Positions 19,273 to 28,028 are shown, counted from the first letter of the stretch. The stretch is DNA of 49,680 nucleotides from Bacteroidota bacterium (GCA_027619415.1 JAQCFO010000012.1:1-49680), one strand, 5' to 3'. The notes: generated by a model from the letters alone, not told the origin. Numbers and translations: made by a program.

Positions 19273-21046
19273 ATCAAAAGCATTTTTAGATACTAAACTT
19301 TTTAAAAGACTTTTAAGTTATGTTTTGGTGTACAAAGTTGTATTTATCTTTGTTGCTATTAGCGCTGTATTAATTTCAATTTTCTCAACAATAACTCCTT
19401 ACCTTATTAAAATTGCTGTTGATGATTACCTGGCAGTTTCAAATTTTAAAGATTTTATTTTTATTATTTCTTTAATGTTAATTAACCTGACCCTAACTGT
19501 TGTTTTTATGTTTTTGTTTAGTTATTTCGCAAATTGGTTAGGTCAAAATGTCATTTATGATTTAAGAATTAAACTATTTGATCACATTTTAAAATTTAAG
19601 ATGTCATACTTTGATAAATCATCTGTAGGGCGACTTGTTACAAGAGCTGTAAATGACATGGAAACTATTGCCAGTATCTTTAGTCAGGGTCTTTTTATAA
19701 TCTTAGCAGACCTATTGCAAATGCTTATTGTTGCAATAGTAATGTTAATTTTGAGTTGGAAGTTATCTTTGACAGTATTTGTAGTACTTCCTTTTATTCT
19801 ATTTGCAACAAGGCAGTTTCAAAAATCAATGAAATTAGCTTTTAACGATGTTAGAACTGAAGTTTCAAATTTAAACTCTTTCGTTCAAGAAAGGTTAACG
19901 GGTATGAAAATTGTCCAACTTTTTAACAGAGAAAATATTGAATATGAAAATTTTGTAAAAATCAACGAAAAACACAAGAAAGCATGGCTTAAAACAGTTT
20001 GGTATAATTCAATTTTTTTCCCTATTGCTGAGCTTTCTACATCTATCACTGTTGGATTAATTGTTTGGCATGGTGGCCTAAATGTGATTTTAGAAAATTC
20101 TAGTGTTACTTTGGGAACAATTTTTCTTTTTATCCAGCTTTCACAAATGTTATTTCGACCATTAAGACAAATCGCAGATAAATTTAATACTCTTCAAATG
20201 GGTATGGTTGCTGCAAATAGAGTTTTCAAAATAATAGATACTAACAGTAAAATTTCTGACTATGGAAAATGTAATGGTAATCTTATAAATGGAGATATTC
20301 GATTTAAAAACGTAAAATTTTCTTATATAGCTGGAGAAGAAGTTTTAAAGGATGTTTCTTTTAAAATTAATAGTGGAGAAAAAGTAGCTATTGTTGGGTC
20401 AACAGGATCAGGAAAAACAACAATAATAAATTTAATATCTAGATTTTACGATCTACAATCTGGCTTAATTGAATTAAATAATATAGATATAAAGAATTTT
20501 AAGTTAAGTGATTTAAGATCTGAAGTTGCGTTAGTTTTACAAGATGTTTTTTTGTTTGCAGATACAATATTGAATAATATTACTTTATGGGATAAGTCTA
20601 TTTCTTTTGATACAGTAATTAACTCTGCAAAAAAAATAGGTATACATAAATTTATTATGTCTTTACCAGACGGATATAATTATAACGTTAAAGAAAGAGG
20701 TGTGATGCTTTCTCAGGGTCAAAGGCAACTAATATCATTTTTAAGAGCATATTTAAAAAATCCTTCGATATTAATTTTAGATGAAGCTACCTCTTCTGTT
20801 GATTCGAATTCTGAAGAATTAATAAAAAAGGCAACTATTAAAATTACCGAAAATAATACATCTATTATAATTGCACACCGTTTGTCAACTATTCTGAATT
20901 CAGATAAAATTTTAGTGATGGATTCAGGAAAATTAGTTGAATTTGGAACTCATAAAGTTTTGCTTAAAAAGAAAAATGGATATTATAGGAGTTTGTATGA
21001 AATTCAATTTAAAAAAGATCAAATCACATCATTTCTTCCTCAATAA
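19265..21046 (+). CDS. ABC exporter, fused permease/ATPase (MsbA/MdlB-like)
   Basis: Half-transporter of 593 residues that should dimerise in the inner membrane. The N-terminal six-helix ABC type IV permease spans about 20-310. The nucleotide-binding domain has Walker A GSTGSGKTT (near 378), the signature read as LSQGQRQL (canonical LSGGQ has Gly in third place), Walker B ILILDEATSSVD and the switch His in IIIAHRLST. The substrate cannot be told; lipid or peptide export are usual. It overlaps truA by 8 bp, and its 3-prime end overlaps convergent cdaA by 23 bp. Confidence 0.88.
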   Translation: MNKSKAFLDTKLFKRLLSYVLVYKVVFIFVAISAVLISIFSTITPYLIKIAVDDYLAVSNFKDFIFIISLMLINLTLTVVFMFLFSYFANWLGQNVIYDLRIKLFDHILKFKMSYFDKSSVGRLVTRAVNDMETIASIFSQGLFIILADLLQMLIVAIVMLILSWKLSLTVFVVLPFILFATRQFQKSMKLAFNDVRTEVSNLNSFVQERLTGMKIVQLFNRENIEYENFVKINEKHKKAWLKTVWYNSIFFPIAELSTSITVGLIVWHGGLNVILENSSVTLGTIFLFIQLSQMLFRPLRQIADKFNTLQMGMVAANRVFKIIDTNSKISDYGKCNGNLINGDIRFKNVKFSYIAGEEVLKDVSFKINSGEKVAIVGSTGSGKTTIINLISRFYDLQSGLIELNNIDIKNFKLSDLRSEVALVLQDVFLFADTILNNITLWDKSISFDTVINSAKKIGIHKFIMSLPDGYNYNVKERGVMLSQGQRQLISFLRAYLKNPSILILDEATSSVDSNSEELIKKATIKITENNTSIIIAHRLSTILNSDKILVMDSGKLVEFGTHKVLLKKKNGYYRSLYEIQFKKDQITSFLPQ

Positions 21047-21812
21047 TAGATTTTAAATTATTAATGTCCTTAAACGGATGAATTTCACCATTTTTAATAA
21101 AAGATATTTCTCCTTTTTCTTCTGAAACCACAATCGCAATTGCATCAGTTTTTTCAGTAATTCCAAAAGCAGCTCTATGTCTAAGGCCTAGTCTCGAGTC
21201 GATATTTTCATTTTCAGAAACAGGTAAAATCACTCTTGCTCCAGTTATAAAATTTCCTTCAATAATCACAGCACCATCATGTAGTGGGCTGTTTTTAAAA
21301 AATATACTTTCTATAATAGGTAAAGAAATTTCTAAATTTAATTGATCACCGGAATTCCTTACAAAGTCTAAACTATTATTTTTTTCAATTACAAACAGAG
21401 CTCCAGTCTTGTTTTTTTTTAAAATTTCACATGCATTAATTAATTCATCAATATTCATTGATGTTTGTTTTTTTGAAATTTTAAATAAAAGATTGAACTT
21501 TTTAATTATATTTTTATTATTTGTGAAATTTGAGGAACCAAGTAAGAGTAAGAATTTTCTTATTTCTTGTTGAAAAACCACTATCAAAGCAATCGCTCCA
21601 ACACTAATAAAACCTCCTAAAATATTACTTAGAAAAGGCATATTGACAAGCTCTGTTAACCACCAAATTATATAGATTATTACAAAACCTAAAAAAATGT
21701 TGATTGCTGCAGTTCCTCTTACAAGTTTATAAACATAATATAACATGATTACAACAAGTATAATGTCAAAAACAGGAATTAGAATCTCATTAATAAAATT
21801 TAGTAAATCCAA
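21024..21812 (-). CDS. cdaA: Diadenylate cyclase CdaA
   Basis: Makes the second messenger c-di-AMP from two ATP. The 262 residues give three N-terminal membrane helices (about 10-90) and a DAC domain with the catalytic DGA motif at 179-181 (PLHDGAVII) and RHR at 211-213 (LRHRAAFGI). Both are intact, so activity is expected. It is the membrane CdaA type, not DisA or CdaS. It follows folP by 35 bp on the minus strand, a frequent Bacteroidota pair. The gene's last 23 bp overlap the convergent ABC exporter. No c-di-AMP phosphodiesterase is in this window. Confidence 0.93.
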   Translation of the reverse strand: MDLLNFINEILIPVFDIILVVIMLYYVYKLVRGTAAINIFLGFVIIYIIWWLTELVNMPFLSNILGGFISVGAIALIVVFQQEIRKFLLLLGSSNFTNNKNIIKKFNLLFKISKKQTSMNIDELINACEILKKNKTGALFVIEKNNSLDFVRNSGDQLNLEISLPIIESIFFKNSPLHDGAVIIEGNFITGARVILPVSENENIDSRLGLRHRAAFGITEKTDAIAIVVSEEKGEISFIKNGEIHPFKDINNLKSIIEEEMM

Positions 21813-21847
21813 AAAAAATATTTTATATAAAAGTAATTAAAATAGTT

Positions 21848-22678
21848 TTAAGAATTTTTATTCATAAATTCAATTAAATTAACCGTTTCTTTTGCTTCTT
21901 TTACGTCGTGCACTCTAATTATATTAGCCCCATTATTAAGAGAAATTGAATTTAAACATGTAGTTCCGTTCAATGCCTCGTTCGCAGATGATTTAAGTAA
22001 ATTATAAATCATTGATTTTCTAGAAACACCTATCATTATAGGTTGATTAAGCTGCTTAAAGCTTGATAAGTTTTTTAAAATTTTAAAATTGTCTTCTAAA
22101 GATTTACCAAACCCAAACCCAGGGTCAATAATTATATCTAAAATTCCAGCTTTTTTTGCAAGATCAATTTTGTAAGAAAGGTCTTTAATAATATCAAAAA
22201 CAACATCATTATACTTGGGATCATTTTGCATATTACTTGGAATCCCTTTCATGTGCATAATAATATAAGGTACTTTAAGTTTGCTCACTACCTTATACAT
22301 GTTTTTATCTAAATCACCTCCTGAGATGTCATTAACAATAGAAGCTCCAGCTTCAATTGCTTTTTTAACAACTTTGCTTCTAAAAGTGTCAATTGAAATA
22401 ATTACATTTTTATATTTTTTAGTAATTAATTTTATAATTGGAATTACTCTATTTATCTCTTTTTTAATAGTTAATTTTTCAGCACCGGGCCTAGAACTGT
22501 ATCCTCCAATATCAATTATGTCAGCTCCTTCTTCAAGCATTTTTTTAACTTGATTAATAATCTTATCTTCAGAATTATATTCCCCTCCGTCAAAAAATGA
22601 ATCTGGAGTTATATTTAAAATACCCATTACTTTAGGTTTTGATAAATCAAGAAGAGTTCCTTTTATATTAAGTGTCAT
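21848..22678 (-). CDS. folP: Dihydropteroate synthase
   Basis: Joins dihydropterin pyrophosphate and p-aminobenzoate in folate synthesis; the target of sulfonamides. It has 276 residues forming a TIM barrel. GILNITPDSFFDGG (19-32) is the pterin/PABA signature. DIGGYSSRPGA (about 57-67), SIDTFRSKV, IIDPGFGFGKS and GVSRKSMI follow in normal order. It heads folP-cdaA and is transcribed from a well-formed promoter 23 bp before its ATG. Divergent from the DUF1599 gene. Confidence 0.95.
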   Translation of the reverse strand: MTLNIKGTLLDLSKPKVMGILNITPDSFFDGGEYNSEDKIINQVKKMLEEGADIIDIGGYSSRPGAEKLTIKKEINRVIPIIKLITKKYKNVIISIDTFRSKVVKKAIEAGASIVNDISGGDLDKNMYKVVSKLKVPYIIMHMKGIPSNMQNDPKYNDVVFDIIKDLSYKIDLAKKAGILDIIIDPGFGFGKSLEDNFKILKNLSSFKQLNQPIMIGVSRKSMIYNLLKSSANEALNGTTCLNSISLNNGANIIRVHDVKEAKETVNLIEFMNKNS

Positions 22679-22700
22679 TTTAAATTTTTAATAACTTTTA

Positions 22701-22732
22701 CAAAACTAAACTACATATTTCATTATTTTCAA
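22701..22732 (-). promoter_or_regulatory. Promoter of folP-cdaA
   Basis: On the minus strand TTG (22732-22730), a 21-nt spacer and TAGTTTTG (22708-22701) match the Bacteroidota -33/-7 consensus exactly. The folP ATG is 22 nt downstream. Confidence 0.65.
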
Positions 22733-22754
22733 CGAAATTTATATAAAAAATATT

Positions 22755-23297
22755 TTGGCTTTCAATACTTCTAATCAATACGACTCAATTACTTTAACTT
22801 GTAAGGATCTTTTTACAAAAAAAATGAAAGATTATGGATCTGCGTGGAGAATCCTTAGATTATCATCTTTAACTGATCAAATTTTTATAAAAGCCCAAAG
22901 AATAAGGAGCCTTCAAACAAAAAAAATAAGAAAAGTTAACGAAGGTCAATCATCTGAGTTTATTGGAATAATTAACTATTCAATAATGTCTCTTATTCAA
23001 ATTGAAAAAGGAATTGTTGAATCTCCTGATCTAAATCTACAAGAGGCGTTAGAACTATATGATTTTCATTTATCAGAAACAAAATCTTTAATGGAAAATA
23101 AAAACCATGATTATGGTGAGGCATGGAGAGATATGAGAGTTAGTTCATTAACTGATTTAATATTACAAAAAATATTAAGAATTAAACAAATTGAAGATAA
23201 TCAAGGTAAAACACTAGTAAGTGAAGGGATAGATGCTAATTATCAAGATATGATTAACTATTCCGTTTTTGCTTTAATTCACTTACAAGACAATTAA
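22755..23297 (+). CDS. DUF1599 (Nmad1-like) protein with two tandem repeats
   Basis: Function unknown. The 180-residue protein is an internal duplication. Repeat 1 contains KMKDYGSAWRILRLSSLTDQI and later INYSIMSLIQIE. Repeat 2 contains KNHDYGEAWRDMRVSSLTDLI and INYSVFALIHLQ. DUF1599 was grouped with phage nucleotide-modification-associated proteins, but in Flavobacteriia it is a fixed neighbour of folP and tpiA, as here. The start is TTG at 22755; the first ATG in frame (about residue 24) would cut into the first repeat. It precedes the permease by 8 bp. No biochemical role is claimed. Confidence 0.8.
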   Translation: MAFNTSNQYDSITLTCKDLFTKKMKDYGSAWRILRLSSLTDQIFIKAQRIRSLQTKKIRKVNEGQSSEFIGIINYSIMSLIQIEKGIVESPDLNLQEALELYDFHLSETKSLMENKNHDYGEAWRDMRVSSLTDLILQKILRIKQIEDNQGKTLVSEGIDANYQDMINYSVFALIHLQDN

Positions 23298-23305
23298 ATT
23301 TTTCT

Positions 23306-24379
23306 ATGTTTTGGTTTTTGAAAAAAATATCTAACATGCTATTAACACTTTTTGGTGTAATAACTATAGTTTTTTTTCTATTTAACATCCTTCCAGGAGA
23401 TCCAGCTCAAATGATGTTAGATCAAAATGAAAATACTGAACAGTTAATGGTTTTGAAAAAAAAATACGGTTTTGACAAACCAGTTTTTATTCAATACTTA
23501 TATTATTTAAATGATTTATCACCAATTTCGGTACATTTCAATGACCCTGATAACCTTTCTTATTTAACTATAGAAAAATATAATTTTATTAAAGTTTTAA
23601 ATTTTGACAAATTTAATTTAGTGTTAAAAACACCCTATTTAAGAGAATCTTATCAGAAAAATGGAATTTCTGTTGTAGATATAATTAGAAACACACTTCC
23701 TAATACAATAATATTAGCCATATCATCTATACTTATAGCAATTGTAATAGGATTGTTTTTAGGTATTATTTCTGCGATAAATTATAATTCTTGGATTGAT
23801 TATTCAATTCAACTTATGAGTACTCTTGGCATGAGTGTGCCTTCTTTTTTTAGCGCCATAATATTTGCTTGGATTTTTGGATTTGTTTTAAGAGATTTTA
23901 CAGGTTTAAACATGACGGGGAGCTTGTTTGAATTGGATGACTATGGGGAAAGCATGACGCTTCAACTAAAGAATTTAATTTTACCCTCAATAGTGTTAGG
24001 AATTAGACCAATAGCAGTTATTTCACAAATGATGAGGAATTCTCTTTTAAAAGTATTATCTCAAAATTATATAACTACTGCTTATTCAAAAGGCCTTTCA
24101 AAATTTAATGTTATTAAAAATCATGCTATTAAAAACTCTCTTAACCCAGTTATTACAGCATTATCGGGATGGTTTGCAGGTATGCTAGCTGGATCTGTAT
24201 TTGTGGAATATATTTTTGGATGGAATGGGCTTGGAAAAGAAATAGTACATTCATTAAACACTTTAGATGTACCAGTATTGATAGGAGCAGTAATAACTAT
24301 AGCTATGATTTTTATAATCATCAATATATTTGTTGACCTTATTTATTCTTGGTTGGATCCTAGAGTAAAGTATAATTAA
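23306..24379 (+). CDS. ABC transporter permease, DppB/OppB type, lone subunit
   Basis: Inner-membrane permease of 357 residues of the peptide/nickel import family. It opens with the typical first helix and FFLFNILPGDPAQMML (about 25-40). The EAA-like loop region is ISQMMRNSLLKVLSQNYITTAYSKGLS, and the end reads IYSWLDPRVKY. A non-canonical extracytoplasmic insert lies between about residues 60 and 110. No partner DppC, ATPase or binding protein is adjacent, so the rest of the transporter must be elsewhere if it works as an importer. It is between the DUF1599 gene and tpiA on the same strand. Confidence 0.85.
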   Translation: MFWFLKKISNMLLTLFGVITIVFFLFNILPGDPAQMMLDQNENTEQLMVLKKKYGFDKPVFIQYLYYLNDLSPISVHFNDPDNLSYLTIEKYNFIKVLNFDKFNLVLKTPYLRESYQKNGISVVDIIRNTLPNTIILAISSILIAIVIGLFLGIISAINYNSWIDYSIQLMSTLGMSVPSFFSAIIFAWIFGFVLRDFTGLNMTGSLFELDDYGESMTLQLKNLILPSIVLGIRPIAVISQMMRNSLLKVLSQNYITTAYSKGLSKFNVIKNHAIKNSLNPVITALSGWFAGMLAGSVFVEYIFGWNGLGKEIVHSLNTLDVPVLIGAVITIAMIFIIINIFVDLIYSWLDPRVKYN

Positions 24380-24390
24380 ATTAAATTAAA

Positions 24391-25140
24391 ATGAGAAAAA
24401 AAATAGTAGCAGGAAATTGGAAAATGAATAATGATTTAGATCAAACAATATTATTGATTGAAGAGTTGAAAAAAAATCAAATTACTAAAGTCAATGTAAT
24501 GATAGCGCCTTCTTCTCTTTTTTTAAAAACAGCTAAAGATTTATTAGAAGATTCTCCAATTGAGGTTATTTCACAAAATGTTCATCAAAAAAGTAATGGT
24601 GCTTACACTGGAGAAGTGTCGTGTGATATGCTAAAAAATATTGGTATTTCAACTACTTTAATTGGTCACTCTGAAAGAAGAGCCCATTTTAATGAAAATG
24701 ATTTTGTTTTACTTGAAAAGGTGAAATTTGCAATAGATTCAGGCATGAATATTATTTTTTGTTTTGGTGAACAGTTAAAAGATAGAAAATCTAATAAGCA
24801 TTTTGATGTAGTCAAAAGTCAACTTGAAAATACAGTTTTAAAGCTTAACAGTGATTTTTGGAAAAATATTATTTTGGCTTATGAACCAGTTTGGGCTATT
24901 GGAACTGGTGAAACCGCAAGTGCTGAACAAGCACAAGAAATGCACGAATTTGTAAGAAATTGTATTTCTAAATCTTATGGTGATATTGTTTCTGATAAAG
25001 TTTCTATTTTATATGGAGGAAGTGTTAAACCTTCAAATGCAATTGAGATATTCAGTAAAAAAGATGTGGATGGAGGATTGATTGGAGGAGCTTCATTGGT
25101 TGCGTCTGATTTTGATGAAATTGTAAAAGCAAACAGTTAG
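24391..25140 (+). CDS. tpiA: Triosephosphate isomerase
   Basis: Glycolytic enzyme interconverting dihydroxyacetone phosphate and glyceraldehyde 3-phosphate. It has 249 residues. The catalytic residues are visible: Lys in GNWKMN (8-13), His in IGHSERRAHF (about 93) and Glu in AYEPVWAIGTG (about 167). The phosphate-binding GGSVKPSNA and GGLIGGASL loops are intact. clpS follows 28 bp later. In many Flavobacteriia prmA sits between tpiA and clpS; here it is absent. Confidence 0.97.
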   Translation: MRKKIVAGNWKMNNDLDQTILLIEELKKNQITKVNVMIAPSSLFLKTAKDLLEDSPIEVISQNVHQKSNGAYTGEVSCDMLKNIGISTTLIGHSERRAHFNENDFVLLEKVKFAIDSGMNIIFCFGEQLKDRKSNKHFDVVKSQLENTVLKLNSDFWKNIILAYEPVWAIGTGETASAEQAQEMHEFVRNCISKSYGDIVSDKVSILYGGSVKPSNAIEIFSKKDVDGGLIGGASLVASDFDEIVKANS

Positions 25141-25168
25141 ATTTAAAATTTTGTAATTTAGCGCTGTA

Positions 25169-25444
25169 ATGAATACTAAAGAAAAAATATTAGAAAAGAC
25201 TTTAAAAGACGTAGATTTAGTTCATGAAAATGAAATTATAGTATACAATGATGATGTTAATACATTTGAACACGTAATTAACACTCTTGTTAAAGTTTGT
25301 GATCATACAGCTGAACAGGCTGAACAATGTTCTTTAATTATACATTATAAAGGGAAATGTAGTGTTAAATCTGGTTCATACTCAGATTTAAAGACTATGT
25401 GCAGTAAGTTATTAGATAAAGGGTTGTCTGCAGAAATTATTTAA
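25169..25444 (+). CDS. clpS: ATP-dependent Clp protease adaptor ClpS
   Basis: Adaptor that delivers N-degron substrates to ClpAP-type proteases. It has 91 residues. The N-terminal tail is Lys/Glu-rich. The core has IIVYNDDVNTFEHVINTL (about 23-40), the NDD-N-TFE substrate-pocket motif of ClpS, followed by AEQAEQCSLIIHYKGKCSV. Length and order are normal for the family. It follows tpiA on the same strand. Confidence 0.93.
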   Translation: MNTKEKILEKTLKDVDLVHENEIIVYNDDVNTFEHVINTLVKVCDHTAEQAEQCSLIIHYKGKCSVKSGSYSDLKTMCSKLLDKGLSAEII

Positions 25445-25481
25445 AGTTTTATATTGGCATAAAATTTGATACTAAGTGTTT

Positions 25482-26033
25482 ATGAAAAATATTATTTTAA
25501 TACTAATCGTTTTATCAAGTCAAATTGGTTTAACTCAAGATTTTAAACAAATGAAGGAAAGTATTCATCAATTTGAGGTTACGGATTTAAGTGGTCAAAA
25601 ATTTAATATGTTAAGCTTAAAAGGGAAAAAAGTAATGGTTGTGAATACAGCCTCTAAATGCGGCTTGACTTATCAATATGAAATTTTAGAAGAAATGTAC
25701 AAAGAGTATAAGTCTGAAAATTTTGTAATCGTAGGATTTCCTTCAAATGATTTTCTTTGGCAAGAGCCTGGCTCTAATGAGCAAATAGCTAAATTTTGTT
25801 TAGAGAATTATGGAGTTTCATTCCCAATGATGGAAAAAATTTCTGTAAAAGGTTCTTCAATGCACCCATTATATAAATTTTTAACAAATAAAGATAAGAA
25901 TGGCTATATAAACTCATCTGTAAAATGGAATTTTCAAAAATATTTAATTGATGAAGAAGGCTATTTAGTTAAAATAATTTCTTCTAAAACTAAACCAAAT
26001 GATCCGGCTGTGTTAGATTGGATTAAAAGCTGA
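25482..26033 (+). CDS. Glutathione-peroxidase-family thiol peroxidase, predicted exported
   Basis: Cys-type peroxidase of 183 residues from the ATG at 25482; a GTG at 25476 in frame is less likely. Residues 1-18 form a signal peptide (MKNIILILIVLSSQIGLTQ), so it should act outside the cytoplasm. The catalytic Cys is in NTASKCGLTYQYE, the Gln in FPSNDFLWQEPGSNEQI, and the Trp-Asn pair in VKWNFQKYL. The genome carries a bacillithiol gene nearby, and such enzymes generally use thioredoxin, so glutathione is probably not the reductant. That is inference. It precedes the PLP enzyme gene by 5 bp. Confidence 0.85.
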   Translation: MKNIILILIVLSSQIGLTQDFKQMKESIHQFEVTDLSGQKFNMLSLKGKKVMVVNTASKCGLTYQYEILEEMYKEYKSENFVIVGFPSNDFLWQEPGSNEQIAKFCLENYGVSFPMMEKISVKGSSMHPLYKFLTNKDKNGYINSSVKWNFQKYLIDEEGYLVKIISSKTKPNDPAVLDWIKS

Positions 26034-26038
26034 TTTTA

Positions 26039-27184
26039 ATGAAAAATTATAAAGGTGTTACAACGAAATGTGTACACTCAGGTGATTTAATCGATGATAA
26101 GTTTAAGGGTGCTACATCTCCTTTATACCCTTCAACTGCTTATGGTTATTTAGATGTTGAAGATGATAAATATCCGAGATATTTCAACACACCAAATCAA
26201 CTTGCATTATCAAAAAAAATTGCACACTTAGAGAATTGTGATTCTGCACTATTATTTGGATCGGGTATTGCCGCAATTTTCACTTCTTTATTTTCTTTTT
26301 TAAAATCAGGTGATCATGTTTTATTTCAATCCTCTTTATATGGAGGGACAATTAATTTAGTAGTTAAGGAATTTAAAAAATTTAATATTGATTACACTTT
26401 TGTTGAAAGTTTAGAAATTAAAGATTTTGAATCAGAGTTAAAAGCCAACACCAAGATAATTTATATAGAATCTCCTAGTAATCCTTTACTAGAGGTTATT
26501 GATTTAAAAAAAATTGCTCTTTTTTCAAAAAAAAAAAATTTAATATCCATAATAGATAACACCTTTGCTAGTCCAATTAATCAAACTCCAATTGATTTTG
26601 GAATTGATATAGTATTGCATAGTGCTACAAAATATTTAGGAGGGCATAGTGATATTTTAGCTGGGACTGTAGCATCTTCTTTTTCTAATATTAAAAAAAT
26701 CACTGAATCTTCTATAAACTACGGAGGAAATTTAAGCGAGTATACCGTTTGGCTTTTAGAGAGAAGCATTAAAACTCTTTCATTAAGAGTAAAAGCTCAA
26801 AATGAAAATGCTCAAAAACTTGCTGAATTTTTAGAGAATAATAAAAATGTAGATTTAGTTTTTTACCCTGGATTAAAATCTCACCCACAACATGATTTAT
26901 CAAAAAATCAAATGAAGGGTTTTGGAGGAATGATGTCTTTTGTATTAAAAAATGAGAATAAAGCAGCTGATTTCACAAGGCATTTAAAAATAATTAAAGC
27001 TGTTATGAGCCTTGGAGGTGTTGAATCAACCATAACCTCACCTTCATTAACATCACATTCAAAATTATCAAAAGATCAAAGAAAAAAATATGGTATTTCC
27101 GATGGTTTATTAAGGTTTTCAGTTGGTATTGAAGATTACGATGATTTAGAAAATGATTTAACTCAAGCTTTTAATATTTTATGA
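26039..27184 (+). CDS. Cys/Met-metabolism PLP enzyme (cystathionine gamma-synthase/lyase family)
   Basis: Fold-type I PLP enzyme of 381 residues. The PLP lysine is Lys198 in LHSATKYLGGH. Tyr/Arg phosphate contacts appear in YPRYFNTPNQ (45-54), the ring-stacking loop is SLYGGT (99-104), and the cofactor Asp is in IIDNTFASP. It ends with GVESTITSPSLTSH and LLRFSVGIED. The exact reaction (cystathionine gamma-synthase, gamma-lyase or methionine gamma-lyase) cannot be fixed by eye. A CBS-like enzyme is encoded 3.6 kb downstream, which makes a gamma-lyase in reverse transsulfuration plausible. Its stop overlaps the bshB1 start (ATGA). Confidence 0.85.
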   Translation: MKNYKGVTTKCVHSGDLIDDKFKGATSPLYPSTAYGYLDVEDDKYPRYFNTPNQLALSKKIAHLENCDSALLFGSGIAAIFTSLFSFLKSGDHVLFQSSLYGGTINLVVKEFKKFNIDYTFVESLEIKDFESELKANTKIIYIESPSNPLLEVIDLKKIALFSKKKNLISIIDNTFASPINQTPIDFGIDIVLHSATKYLGGHSDILAGTVASSFSNIKKITESSINYGGNLSEYTVWLLERSIKTLSLRVKAQNENAQKLAEFLENNKNVDLVFYPGLKSHPQHDLSKNQMKGFGGMMSFVLKNENKAADFTRHLKIIKAVMSLGGVESTITSPSLTSHSKLSKDQRKKYGISDGLLRFSVGIEDYDDLENDLTQAFNIL

Positions 27185-27906
27185 AAGAAATAAAATTAGA
27201 CATATTGGCATTTGGAGCGCATCCAGATGATATTGAGCTAGGTTGTGGAGGAACGCTAGCAAAAGAGATTGCCCTTGGAAAAAAAGTAGGCATAATAGAT
27301 TTAACTAGAGGAGAGTTAGGGACTAGAGGGTCAGTAGAAACCAGAAATAAAGAATCTCAAGCAGCAACTAAAATATTAGGAGTATCAATTAGAGAGAATT
27401 TAGACTTTAGAGATGGATTTTTTCTAAATGATGAGATTCATCAGATGGAAGTAATAAGATATATAAGAAAATATAAGCCAGAAATTATTCTTTGTAATGC
27501 TCAAGATGATAGACATATAGATCATCCTAAAGGAGCTAATTTGGTAAGTGACTCTTGTTTTTTAAGTGGTCTTTCAAAAATTAAAACTGAATTTAATGGA
27601 TTGAATCAAAGTGAATGGAGACCAAAAAATATATACCATTATATTCAGTGGAAAAACTCATCTCCAGATTTTTTAGTTGATATTTCTGAATTTATAGATA
27701 TTAAGTTAGGTGCCATTAAGGCGTACTCTTCACAGTTTTATAATCCAAATAGCAAAGAGCCAGAAACTTTAATAAGTAAAAAGAATTTTCTTAACGATGT
27801 TATTAATAGATCAGCTGATTTAGGAAGACTAATTGGAGTTAACAATGCTGAGGGATTTACTTCAAGAAAATTAATTGGAGTAAAAAGACTCGATAGTCTT
27901 ATTTAA
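27181..27906 (+). CDS. bshB1: Bacillithiol biosynthesis deacetylase BshB1
   Basis: Zn-dependent LmbE/PIG-L hydrolase that deacetylates GlcNAc-malate to GlcN-malate in bacillithiol synthesis. The 241 residues have the zinc/catalytic motif GAHPDDIELGCGG (12-24) and the second motif DDRHIDHPKGA (about 108-118). TRGELGTRGS is characteristic of BshB1. It overlaps the upstream PLP enzyme by 4 bp (ATGA), suggesting coupling between sulfur amino-acid metabolism and thiol synthesis. bshA and bshC are not in the window. Confidence 0.9.
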   Translation: MKEIKLDILAFGAHPDDIELGCGGTLAKEIALGKKVGIIDLTRGELGTRGSVETRNKESQAATKILGVSIRENLDFRDGFFLNDEIHQMEVIRYIRKYKPEIILCNAQDDRHIDHPKGANLVSDSCFLSGLSKIKTEFNGLNQSEWRPKNIYHYIQWKNSSPDFLVDISEFIDIKLGAIKAYSSQFYNPNSKEPETLISKKNFLNDVINRSADLGRLIGVNNAEGFTSRKLIGVKRLDSLI

Positions 27907-27921
27907 AAATATAATCCCAAT

Positions 27922-27949
27922 AGATTAATAATAATCGTATTAATAATCT
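27922..27949 (+). terminator. Stem-loop after bshB1
   Basis: Arms AGATTAATAA and TTAATAATCT pair with one mismatch across an 8-nt loop, 15 bp after the bshB1 stop. No T-run follows. It may end the upstream transcript; the call is weak. Confidence 0.3.
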
Positions 27950-27963
27950 TAGAAAGGTTAAGG

Positions 27964-27981
27964 GAATATTTTTAAATATTC
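27964..27981. repeat. Perfect 18-bp palindrome before tRNA-His promoter
   Basis: GAATATTT-TT-AAATATTC is an inverted repeat with 8-bp arms and a 2-bp centre. It ends one base before the candidate -33 box of tRNA-His. It could be part of a terminator for bshB1 or a protein site. A/T-rich repeats of this size can arise by chance in such DNA. Confidence 0.45.
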
Positions 27982-28014
27982 TTTAGAAATGTCGGTGAAA
28001 ATAATATAAATTTG
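27982..28014 (+). promoter_or_regulatory. Candidate tRNA-His promoter
   Basis: TAAATTTG at 28007-28014 matches the -7 element exactly. TTTA at 27982-27985, 21 nt upstream, is one base from the -33 element TTTG. The tRNA starts 15 nt after the -7 box, the same distance as for tRNA-Glu. Confidence 0.55.
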
Positions 28015-28028
28015 CCGCTTAATAAATG

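Noticed and set aside
23306-24379. A complete peptide or nickel importer operon
   Set aside because: Only one DppB-type permease is present; no ATPase, second permease or binding protein is adjacent.
17949-27906. cdaA with the YfcE-like phosphodiesterase and DUF1599 protein as a nucleotide-signalling defence system
   Set aside because: The genes are in conserved housekeeping settings, with no effector, nuclease or membrane pore nearby, and the phosphodiesterase is of the small YfcE type rather than a c-di-AMP hydrolase.
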